Notes under the pieces: generated by a model
The model's database searches: none
What the model saw: the letters and a program-made list of their open reading frames with translations, nothing else
What the model was told of the DNA's origin: nothing
Shown: positions 1 to 5,683 of the stretch, one piece after another
Numbering within the stretch: the first letter of the stretch is position 1
How the letters are laid out: every line of letters starts with the position of its first letter
Made by a program: the position numbers and the translations under genes
Assembly: GCF_018371055.1 (NCBI RefSeq)
Contig: NZ_JAGYZD010000093.1
Location: forward strand, 1-6,195
Reading direction: 5' to 3'
Source of the DNA: Finegoldia magna
Lineage (GTDB): Bacteria > Bacillota > Clostridia > Tissierellales > Peptoniphilaceae
DNA: 6,195 nt

Positions 1-104
1 ATCGCTCCTTTTAATATGTTTTGTTTGGTCACTTACATATTAACACAGCTGATTAGCTATGAGTTATTTTATGTTGCACTTGTTATGATAAATTATCTGA
101 ACAA
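1..104 (-). mobile_element. Possible left end and leader of an insertion sequence (IS30-like?) truncating the helicase gene
   Basis: On the minus strand, the helicase reading frame stops at 85-83 and the next ~80 bases code for nothing helicase-like in any frame. They contain an 8-bp perfect inverted repeat (11-18 and 36-43), a small hairpin with AGCT arms near 48-59, and an AAGGAG ribosome-binding site at 10-5. The start codon of that next gene would lie just outside the window. The stretch around 70-104 (AGTGCAACAT on the minus strand) resembles, from memory, the terminal repeats of Firmicute IS30-family elements, whose transposase starts roughly 80-100 bp inside the left end. The insertion reading rests on the abrupt loss of the helicase domain; the family assignment is a weak inference. 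No transposase is visible here. Confidence 0.35.
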
Positions 105-1660
105 AAAATTGCAATACTTCCATTTCTTATTAATTTAATTGCATAATAAATGCCTACATCTTGCTTATTATTTGTAAAATCAGGAAAATATCTTGATTTT
201 CTTTCATTACCTTTTTTATTTAATTCTCTTGTTTGGACAACTCTTGGCACATAAAATTCTTCTTCTAAGTATTTATTTGGATCCACAAAATAAAGATTAC
301 TATAAGCATTATTAACATTAGTCGATGTAAATGTATTAAAGGCTACCGTTTTCTCTGATGTTTTAATTGTATTATTTTTTATAACAATACCATCATGGTT
401 AATCCACGCATTTAATTGCTCAGCATTAGAAATTACTGCTGAAACTAATATCTTCTGTGCATCTGGTCTAAGATAGCTATTTATTGTTGTCAGTAAAAGT
501 TCGTAATCTGTTCCCCTTGATTCATCATCAAACAAATGAGCCTCATCAAAAACAATCATGTTAATACTTTCAATTATTTCCGTATCATGTTTTAAAATAT
601 ATTCCAACTTTTCTGGAGTCATAACAAATATTTTTTTACCAATATACTCAGATTTAACTAACTCTATTTCGCTAGGTTCAGGAATATCAGAAAACTCAGT
701 TACAGATATATTTTCATCAAACGCAAAAAACTTTTCCATATCAAGCATTATTTCCTTACATAAAGCTCTAAATGGAGCTACTACAACTACAATTGAAGTT
801 CTATGTGATAGAAAAGCAGCTTGTACAGCAAGTGCTACAGATGTTGTTTTACCAGAGCTTGTTGGCATTTGAATAACACCTGATTTTCCTTCGAAAATTC
901 CTTCTTTACCTAGTAAAATCTGGGATGACCACATTTCTTTCATCAGCGCATTGTTCTTAAATGTTGAAATCCAATCGTTCTTGTCAATACCAGAATATAG
1001 TGGCATTAGATTAATACACGAATTATAAATTTTCTTTTTCAATATTGCTAAAATAATATCTGTAAATAATATTTCTCTATCGTTACCAAGTTTATAAACA
1101 TAACTTCTAAAATCATCGAAATTCGAGTTGTTAGGATTTTTGCAATCAAAAAACATATTATAGTAATCAACTAATTGCACAATATAGTTTCTGTATTTTC
1201 CATCTATCTTACCGACGTCAAATTTATGATTATTATCTAACATCCACATTATTACATTTTCTAATCCAGAAGCAGAAAACTCAAAATCACTTAAATCTGG
1301 CATAATACTCATCATTACTTTTGAACTACCATTCATATTACAGAAGTAATAAGTAACCGCTCCCATCAATATATAATATGGATTCAAGTCAATACTCATT
1401 TCAGACTGAAAATAAGCATCAAAAAACCTTGATACAAAATACAATTCTTCTTCCTTTTCCTTCGAAAGAATTATAGGAGCTTTTTTCATTTTCCATATTT
1501 CATTAGAAATGTCACCAACAACCCCAATGCTAAGCAATATAAGGTCATTTGCTTGTTCTTCAACTTCTATATGAAGATTTTCTGGTACGCCATACTCATA
1601 CATTTTTGCTTTTGCTCGAACTTTTTTCAAATAGTATTTTGAAGCACTTTCTATCAACAT
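83..1660 (-). CDS. hamB: HamB-like SF2 (Ski2-like) DEAH-type helicase of a Hachiman defence pair, C-terminally truncated
   Basis: This is an ATP-dependent nucleic-acid helicase of superfamily 2. In Hachiman systems HamB acts with the HamA nuclease and senses damaged or invading DNA. Numbering from the ATG at 1660, a helical N-terminal region (about 1-240) precedes RecA domain 1. That domain has Walker A MPTSSGKT (265-272), motif Ia APFRAL (295-300), MTPEKLE (347-353), motif II DEAH followed by ESRG (372-382) and motif III SAVISN (407-412). The protein stops at residue 525, just after GSIAIFC, which looks like the first strand of RecA domain 2. Motifs V and VI and everything beyond are missing, so it is probably catalytically dead. 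The ATG at 1660 was chosen because AGGAGGG (1674-1668) sits 7 nt before it; a TTG at 1666 is only 1 nt from that site. The gene overlaps the nuclease gene by 7 bp. The broken end coincides with a possible insertion element. Confidence 0.8.
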   Translation of the reverse strand: MLIESASKYYLKKVRAKAKMYEYGVPENLHIEVEEQANDLILLSIGVVGDISNEIWKMKKAPIILSKEKEEELYFVSRFFDAYFQSEMSIDLNPYYILMGAVTYYFCNMNGSSKVMMSIMPDLSDFEFSASGLENVIMWMLDNNHKFDVGKIDGKYRNYIVQLVDYYNMFFDCKNPNNSNFDDFRSYVYKLGNDREILFTDIILAILKKKIYNSCINLMPLYSGIDKNDWISTFKNNALMKEMWSSQILLGKEGIFEGKSGVIQMPTSSGKTTSVALAVQAAFLSHRTSIVVVVAPFRALCKEIMLDMEKFFAFDENISVTEFSDIPEPSEIELVKSEYIGKKIFVMTPEKLEYILKHDTEIIESINMIVFDEAHLFDDESRGTDYELLLTTINSYLRPDAQKILVSAVISNAEQLNAWINHDGIVIKNNTIKTSEKTVAFNTFTSTNVNNAYSNLYFVDPNKYLEEEFYVPRVVQTRELNKKGNERKSRYFPDFTNNKQDVGIYYAIKLIRNGSIAIFCSDNLS

Positions 1661-2478
1661 AAGCAAGCCCTCCTATATAAATCTCTTAAGAAGATCAGCA
1701 ATTCTTTGGAAAGAATTATCAATATACTCGTGGATTTTACATTTTCATTCTGACTATTAACCACATCTAAAACTACCTGGTCTGAATACAAATCAATATC
1801 CAATACAGCAACTGCAAAAAAGTCAATTATAAACGGATTATCTGTTTTATTTTGAAACCTTTCTACTATTTTTGCCTCGTCATTTCTTGAACGATTAAGT
1901 AATCTCCTTTTTTCAGCATTTAGAGACTCACCGATTCGAACCCTATCTTTAATAGAGTGTTCTATGGCATCTTTAACTGTTTTTTCACACGACCTGTTTT
2001 TATTTCCAACTTTGCTAGAACGAGTTTTTACTTCAGCAACTATTAAGTGATCAGACTTACTTGGTTTATTAATATTTTTAACTTTATACCCTATCACATC
2101 ACTTCCAGATACTGGCATATCAGGATTGACTTTTTCCAAATACCTAGTTCTAGTAATATAGTGCTTTAGAACAAAATTTATATAGTCATATACCAATATC
2201 TCTCCGAATTCCCCAGACATAGTTATAGCACCTAGTTTATTTTGATGATTGGGAAATATATTCTTCTCCAAAAATTCTTGTTTTGTTAATCCTGTTCCTT
2301 TAATTAGTGGCTCTAACAAACTCTCTTCAACATAATTATTTCTTAATCCAGATGCCCAACTATTCAAAATACTATCAGCTAATAATTCATTATTAAGTTT
2401 ATATACCTGTATTTCTTTTCCACTTGAATAAGGAATAGATTTATCAAACACAAAATATTTACTATTGTCAAAAAACAA
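1654..2478 (-). CDS. hamA: HamA-like PD-(D/E)xK nuclease (DUF1837 type), Hachiman defence
   Basis: This 274-residue protein looks like the effector nuclease of Hachiman (the AbpA/HamA role), which works with the helicase encoded directly downstream. A restriction-type nuclease core is visible: GEFGE (residues 89-93, E90/E93), GSDVIG (125-130, D127) and AEVKT (148-152, E149 and K151). These fit the E...D...ExK active site of the PD-(D/E)xK fold and all look intact. The first ~80 residues form the variable N-terminal part. No signal peptide or membrane segment is seen, so it should act in the cytoplasm. It starts at a TTG (2478-2476). AAGGGGG (2490-2484) lies 5 nt upstream, and the stop codon of the preceding gene overlaps that site, which implies translational coupling. 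The stop overlaps the helicase start by 7 bp. The family call rests on the motifs plus the helicase neighbour; another PD-(D/E)xK defence nuclease family is the main alternative. Confidence 0.75.
   Translation of the reverse strand: MFFDNSKYFVFDKSIPYSSGKEIQVYKLNNELLADSILNSWASGLRNNYVEESLLEPLIKGTGLTKQEFLEKNIFPNHQNKLGAITMSGEFGEILVYDYINFVLKHYITRTRYLEKVNPDMPVSGSDVIGYKVKNINKPSKSDHLIVAEVKTRSSKVGNKNRSCEKTVKDAIEHSIKDRVRIGESLNAEKRRLLNRSRNDEAKIVERFQNKTDNPFIIDFFAVAVLDIDLYSDQVVLDVVNSQNENVKSTSILIILSKELLIFLRDLYRRACLC
1668..1674 (-). promoter_or_regulatory. Shine-Dalgarno site deciding the ATG start of the hamB-like gene
   Basis: AGGAGGG lies inside the last codons of the nuclease gene, 7 nt before the ATG at 1660. 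This rules out the in-frame TTG at 1666, which would sit only 1 nt away. Confidence 0.8.
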
Positions 2479-2483
2479 ATTGT

Positions 2484-2490
2484 CCCCCTT
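2484..2490 (-). promoter_or_regulatory. Shine-Dalgarno site deciding the TTG start of the hamA-like gene
   Basis: AAGGGGG lies 5 nt before the TTG at 2478, with no ATG or GTG at a better spacing. Its two leading As are the last two bases of the upstream TAA stop, so a ribosome finishing the AbiJ-like gene ends on the initiation site of the nuclease gene. Confidence 0.75.
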
Positions 2491-3763
2491 ACTGTAAATT
2501 TTCTACTATTACAGAAATTAATGCCAAACATCTCTTATAGAAATACTTATAATGCAATTCCTTGCTGATATCTATTTTATTAATTTCATGATGCCTTATT
2601 CGATATGAGTTCCCTGTATTCGTCAATATTTTAAATTCATTATCAAACATTTTTTTGATATGTTCATTCCCGTAACTTATATCATTAATGATTTTTTCTG
2701 CTGATTTTTTCTTATCCAAAGTAGGATAATAAGTCTTAATTCTTTCAAACGCATCCCAGATTTTTTCAACAGCATAGGAATATTCACCTTTATTGTATAA
2801 ATCTTCAGATGTCCTTATTAACTCTTCAAGACCAGCTTCATTAATATTTGTTGAATCATCGAGTCCGATTACTTTATTGCTTGTAGAATGTACTTCTCCA
2901 TTTCTGAGCTCTACATTGATTTTATTTAATTTAAAAATGGCATTTATCTCATTTCTAAATTGTGAAGATTTTGTAGTGTGCCTATTAAAACTTTCAATAA
3001 CATCAAACACAGTGAATGGTCGAGTACCTTCTTTAAAATCACTAAATTCATTTATTTCTACAAGTTCGCTTCCCACATAATGTTTTGGAATATAAAACTT
3101 AGTAATATCCTCTAAAACTAAGTCATTTATTGATTTGTAATAATTAAAATTGGTTTCAGATGTAAACATAAATGTTTCGTTATATTCATTCATTACCTTA
3201 AAAAGTTGATGTCTCGCTGCATTAGTAAGCTTAATACTGGTTTTTTTTTCAGTTATTAATGACTTGTTTCTTTCTGAAAAAGGAATATACATACTTGGTT
3301 TCTTAATATATGTTCTCCAGCTAAACACATCTCTTCCTGATAATTTGCTTGTAGCGACTATTGCATACCCATCTTCATTTAGCAAAGTATTTATTTTTTC
3401 TAAATATCTTTCCCAAACTCCATTTTCATCCCTCACTTCTGGATGAAATACTTCGCAAATAAAATTAAGTAAAATATTATCTTCGCCATCAAACAGTTGA
3501 AATCTTTCGTCTTCGAATATCCAATCGTCGGGATAATCACCATTATGGGTATGCATTGCAATTTCTTCTTCTGCATTATCAACTCTAGAATCTTGGCTTT
3601 CCCAATCTGCTAAGTTATACAGTCTTTTTAAAAAATCTACAATTTCAAAACGACCATAATAAGGATAATATATAGTCTCTGTTGTTAACCAATTATCTTC
3701 TGTTATTCCTTTTTTGAATAAATCAAAAATATCTCGTCTTGTAACATCTGTAATTTTATTCAA
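2489..3763 (-). CDS. AbiJ N-terminal-domain-3 protein with HEPN-like C-terminal domain
   Basis: This 424-residue protein has two recognisable parts. Residues about 1-155 match the AbiJ N-terminal domain 3 pattern: KITDVTRRDIFDLF near the start, FEIVDFLKRLYNL (39-51), DSR (58-60), the acidic DYPDDWIFEDERFQLFDGED segment (76-95), NFICEVFHPEVR (100-111) and a later LNEDGY...LSGRDVF stretch. Residues about 310-424 form an all-helical domain like those at the C-terminus of abortive-infection proteins, with YRIRHHE at 387-393 in place of a clear HEPN Rx4-6H motif. The middle (~160-310) is unassigned. Such proteins are linked to abortive infection and their helical domains are often predicted RNases; activity here is inference. 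The TTG start at 3763 has GGAG 8 nt upstream, and the nearby ATG at 3768 reads only ATG-TTT-TGA. The stop lies 10 nt before the hamA-like start, so the genes are almost certainly co-transcribed. Confidence 0.75.
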   Translation of the reverse strand: MNKITDVTRRDIFDLFKKGITEDNWLTTETIYYPYYGRFEIVDFLKRLYNLADWESQDSRVDNAEEEIAMHTHNGDYPDDWIFEDERFQLFDGEDNILLNFICEVFHPEVRDENGVWERYLEKINTLLNEDGYAIVATSKLSGRDVFSWRTYIKKPSMYIPFSERNKSLITEKKTSIKLTNAARHQLFKVMNEYNETFMFTSETNFNYYKSINDLVLEDITKFYIPKHYVGSELVEINEFSDFKEGTRPFTVFDVIESFNRHTTKSSQFRNEINAIFKLNKINVELRNGEVHSTSNKVIGLDDSTNINEAGLEELIRTSEDLYNKGEYSYAVEKIWDAFERIKTYYPTLDKKKSAEKIINDISYGNEHIKKMFDNEFKILTNTGNSYRIRHHEINKIDISKELHYKYFYKRCLALISVIVENLQ

Positions 3764-3770
3764 AACATAA

Positions 3771-3777
3771 TCTCCTC
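3771..3777 (-). promoter_or_regulatory. Shine-Dalgarno site deciding the TTG start of the AbiJ-like gene
   Basis: GAGGAGA ends 7 nt before the TTG at 3763. The closer ATG at 3768 is in another frame and terminates after two codons, so TTG is the only sensible start. The AbiJ-type N-terminal motif begins within the first few residues after it. Confidence 0.75.
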
Positions 3778-3780
3778 ATA

Positions 3781-3967
3781 TTAAATTTTCATACATTCCA
3801 CTATTTCCTCAATATCACAATCCAAATCATTGCAAATTCTAAGCAAAACATCTGTGGTTATGTTTAGCCATTCTTAATTTTATAAAGTTAAATTTTCCAA
3901 ATTTTGCTATTTTCATCAATTTCTTTTTGTCGTATCCAAATCTATTAGTTTTTTGAGTGAGTTTCAT
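3781..3967 (-). pseudogene. Decayed XRE-family (Cro/C1, YozG-like) small HTH regulator
   Basis: No single frame is open here, but three short pieces in different frames line up in order with a ~65-residue XRE helix-turn-helix protein. The first is KKLIDLDTTKRN (about 3949-3914). The second is LMKIAKFGKFNFIKLRMAK (about 3917-3861). The third is NITTDVLLRICNDLDCDIEE through VECMKI to the TAA at 3783-3781. The last piece is a textbook C-terminus for this family (TTDVLLKIC..L.C.I.DI.E). At least two frameshifts are needed to join them, and the N-terminal SYxxLW region appears shortened. The intact gene would have been the first gene of the downstream defence operon, ending 17 bp before the AbiJ-like start, and probably its autoregulator. 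As written it cannot make a functional repressor. Confidence 0.7.
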
Positions 3968-4010
3968 AAATAAAAGTTCTCAATATAACCTACATTGAAA
4001 ACTCATATTT

Positions 4011-4045
4011 ATTATATTATACCATTAAATACCGTTTAATATAAA
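4011..4045 (-). promoter_or_regulatory. Candidate promoter with overlapping palindromic operator for the defence operon
   Basis: Reading leftward, TATAAT occurs at 4021-4016 and again at 4016-4011. Directly upstream is a palindrome with arms ATTAAA (4040-4035) and TTTAAT (4029-4024) around CGGTA. A convincing -35 box is lacking; TTTATA at 4045-4040 would give an 18-bp spacer. The palindrome lies in the spacer region, where a small XRE repressor would bind. It is ~50 bp before the XRE relic and ~250 bp before the AbiJ-like gene. Confidence 0.45.
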
Positions 4046-4075
4046 AACGTTCTCCTTGCAATAGCATTTAAGTTT

Positions 4076-4110
4076 AAAAAAAGAAGTAGATTAATTCCAC
4101 TTCTCTTTTA
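4076..4110 (-). terminator. Rho-independent terminator after the AbiEii remnant
   Basis: On the minus strand AGAAGT (4104-4099) pairs with ACTTCT (4087-4082), followed by a run of seven Ts (4082-4076). The stem can be extended by the flanking A and T runs. It lies ~45 bp after the AbiEii stop and separates the old abiE unit from the Hachiman-type operon. A weaker T-rich flank on the plus side could make it bidirectional. Confidence 0.7.
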
Positions 4111-4154
4111 CTTAATTTCTCTTATCTACAATATGCCGGACACTGTCTGTTAAA

Positions 4155-4637
4155 TTACATCTCATTAATTCTATTTGATAAAGTTGTCACTACATCAACA
4201 ACTTTATCAAAGGCCAAATCTGCAATGTACTTATTTTCTTTGAGATATACTTCCCACAAGGATCTTAGGTATTAATCTTATTTTATGTCCTCGATTATTT
4301 CCTCAGAGTCTTTCATTATCTCCTAACTTCCTCTTTTTTCGGAAGTTCTTTCTATTGCTTCTCTTAAAATTTCATAGTTTATCTCATCTTTCTTTAGTTT
4401 GTAGAGGGTGTATAGGTCATAAAAGTCTCTCATTCGTGTTGTTGTTATATTTCTTCTGATTATGGTTTCGTCTTTTTCAGATAAAATTGTTTCTAATAGG
4501 TATACCATTATTTTTATATTTTCTTTGCTAAAGATACAGGGATAGGTATATTCTATTTCCCTTGGTGTTATTGCATCTCCTGTTGTTAGGTCAAGTTTCA
4601 TAGGACTTTTATTTATTCCTATTTTTACTAATAGCAA
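4155..4637 (-). pseudogene. C-terminal half of an AbiEii-like nucleotidyltransferase toxin, with three in-frame stops
   Basis: One frame across this stretch encodes the C-terminal half of an AbiEii/AbiGii toxin, the toxin of type IV toxin-antitoxin systems. It shows MKLDLTTGDAITPREIEY, then LETILSEKDETIIRRNI, TRMRDFYDLYTL and EKRGS. After a TAG (4325-4323) the same frame continues with EIMKDSEEIIEDIK, a TAA (4280-4278), one Asp codon, a TAA (4274-4272), and then LRSLWEVYLKENKY to a natural TAA at 4157-4155. The tail is typical of the family, so these are point nonsense changes, not frameshifts. The N-terminal nucleotidyltransferase core (roughly residues 25-135) is absent. The frame opens directly after the terminator of the AraC gene. 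The first ~23 codons of the same gene lie at 5683-5615. Certainly non-functional. Confidence 0.85.
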
Positions 4638-4639
4638 TC

Positions 4640-4668
4640 AAAAAAGCACCTACCATTTGATAGATGCC
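4640..4668 (-). terminator. Rho-independent terminator of the AraC-type regulator gene
   Basis: On the minus strand GGCATCTATC (4668-4659) pairs with GGTAGGTGCT (4654-4645), including three G-U pairs, around an AAAT loop and followed by a T run to 4640. It starts 17 bp after the stop codon. The AbiEii remnant begins immediately past the T run. Confidence 0.8.
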
Positions 4669-4684
4669 GTTAAACAAATTTAAA

Positions 4685-5533
4685 TTACTCTTTTACTATA
4701 GGAACCCATAATTCCATTTGATAATCTTCTGAATTAGGGTCTCCATCTCCATATACTTCAAAATCGGGACTTTCATCATGTCTATATCCTTCTTTAGGGA
4801 AGAAATATGAAATAATATACTTCCATCCTTCGTGAATGCACTTTGGTATAGGACCTTCTAAGCTTACAATAGCATACTCTTTTTCAGGAATGCTGAGTAT
4901 GTCTAACCCTAACTCCTCAGCTTTTACTTCATCCGTTAAATCAAAACCAGCTAAGTATATAAATGAATCTTCTTCATCCATTATATAATCATATCCTACG
5001 CCAAAGATTTGACCATTACCAAACTCCTCAAATTTTTCTCTTGGTACTTTTTCAACCAGTCTATCCCAAACTTTTGGGAAATTTGAACTTTTAGTTACAT
5101 CTGATTTAATACCAGCTACTTTAAACGCTTTCTTTTTCTCAATCTTAATATCCATTTGATTTCCTCCTTGAACTGAAATTGAAAAGTAGATTCTTGGGAA
5201 ATATTGATACTTTTCTCCTTTTTTTACTTGACCTGGAGTTAGCTTATGAAAACTTTTAAAAGCTAAAGCAAAAGAATCCTGAGAATTATAACCATATTTT
5301 ATTGCGATGTCTATAATTCTTTTATCTGAATTTTTTAAATCAATTGCAGCATTTGTCATCTTTCTTAACCTTATATATTCAGATAATGAATATCCTGATA
5401 TGATTGAAAATATTCTTGAAAACATTGGAAATGAATATTCTGTTATCCGCGTTATTTCTTTTTCATCAAGTTCATCAGTTAAGTTATCTTCAATATAGTC
5501 TATTGCTAAGTTAAAAGATTTCATTATATCCAT
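4685..5533 (-). CDS. AraC-family transcription regulator with C-terminal GyrI-like effector-binding domain
   Basis: This 282-residue (from the ATG at 5533) regulator has the Rob-like layout of an AraC DNA-binding domain at the N-terminus and a GyrI-like small-molecule-binding domain at the C-terminus. Residues about 1-110 hold two helix-turn-helix units: LDEKEITRITEYSFPMFSRIF, then IIDIAIKYGYNSQDSFALAF followed by HKLTPGQVKK. Residues ~127-282 carry the GyrI-like fold (KAFKVAGIKSDV, FGVGYDY, EYAIVSLEGPIP, GWKYIISYFFPKEGY, and MELWVPI at the end). Relatives respond to amphipathic drugs or other small ligands; the ligand here is unknown. ATG 5533 is preferred over the ATG at 5551 because AAAGGTGG sits 7 nt before it and family members begin MDIxKSFN. 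It is monocistronic with its own terminator and sits inside a broken abiE locus. An internal start may give the effector domain alone. Confidence 0.9.
   Translation of the reverse strand: MDIMKSFNLAIDYIEDNLTDELDEKEITRITEYSFPMFSRIFSIISGYSLSEYIRLRKMTNAAIDLKNSDKRIIDIAIKYGYNSQDSFALAFKSFHKLTPGQVKKGEKYQYFPRIYFSISVQGGNQMDIKIEKKKAFKVAGIKSDVTKSSNFPKVWDRLVEKVPREKFEEFGNGQIFGVGYDYIMDEEDSFIYLAGFDLTDEVKAEELGLDILSIPEKEYAIVSLEGPIPKCIHEGWKYIISYFFPKEGYRHDESPDFEVYGDGDPNSEDYQMELWVPIVKE
5153..5169 (-). promoter_or_regulatory. Internal Shine-Dalgarno plus ATG within the AraC-type gene
   Basis: A perfect AAGGAGG (5169-5163), a 7-nt spacer and an in-frame ATG (5155-5153) occur exactly at the linker between the DNA-binding and GyrI-like domains (QGGNQM in the protein). 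Initiation here would give a 156-residue stand-alone effector-binding protein, ending at the same stop at 4685. Confidence 0.5.
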
Positions 5534-5540
5534 ATTTCTA

Positions 5541-5548
5541 CCACCTTT
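5541..5548 (-). promoter_or_regulatory. Shine-Dalgarno site deciding the AraC-type regulator start
   Basis: AAAGGTGG is followed by a 7-nt spacer and the ATG at 5533. The upstream in-frame ATG at 5551 overlaps the site and has no Shine-Dalgarno sequence of its own. Confidence 0.75.
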
Positions 5549-5575
5549 CATTTAAATTGTACAAGGATTTATTAA

Positions 5576-5608
5576 ATTATACACGATAATGCTAATACAA
5601 ATATTATA
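5576..5608 (-). promoter_or_regulatory. Weak candidate promoter region of the AraC-type regulator
   Basis: Two TATAAT hexamers face the gene, at 5581-5576 and 5608-5603, about 45-75 bp before the start codon. Neither has a good -35 box at 16-18 bp; TTGTAT at 5600-5595 is only 13 bp from the nearer -10. The region lies just inside the point where AbiEii sequence stops, so the regulator carries its own promoter region. Confidence 0.35.
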
Positions 5609-5614
5609 GCATCA

Positions 5615-5683
5615 CATGTTTATACTATTTTTCTTCTCTGCCAGACTTCTTATATTGCTCTTTATGCTCTCGATATTAATCAC
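5615..5683 (-). pseudogene. N-terminal ~23 codons of the AbiEii-like toxin
   Basis: A GTG at 5683 begins a frame reading INIESIKSNIRSLAEKK and then NSINM before a TGA. It resembles the start of clostridial AbiEii toxins. The GTG overlaps the TGA stop of the antitoxin remnant (GTGA), the coupling expected for an abiEi-abiEii pair. After about 5615 the sequence no longer matches and becomes the AraC gene's upstream region. The rest of the toxin resumes at 4637, with roughly 110 codons missing. Confidence 0.65.

Noticed and set aside
558..872. Plus-strand open frame of 104 codons inside the helicase gene
   Set aside because: It is antisense to the conserved helicase motifs, has no ribosome-binding site and shows only antisense-type low-complexity residues.
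2793..3080. Plus-strand open frame of 95 codons inside the AbiJ-like gene
   Set aside because: Antisense shadow of a convincing minus-strand gene with no start signal.
3850..3967. A continuous minus-strand ORF of about 40 codons (ATG at 3967) as a genuine small gene
   Set aside because: Its middle is one frame of the broken XRE regulator. The family C-terminus continues in another frame and the family N-terminal piece in a third, so a frameshifted relic explains it better.
5307..5498. Plus-strand open frame of 63 codons inside the AraC-type gene
   Set aside because: Antisense to the conserved AraC DNA-binding domain; no Shine-Dalgarno site or recognisable protein.
4619..5633. AAAAATAG near both ends of the AraC segment as a target-site duplication
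   Set aside because: An 8-mer of A and T is expected by chance in this composition, and a simple insertion is excluded because the AbiEii core between the fragments is missing.
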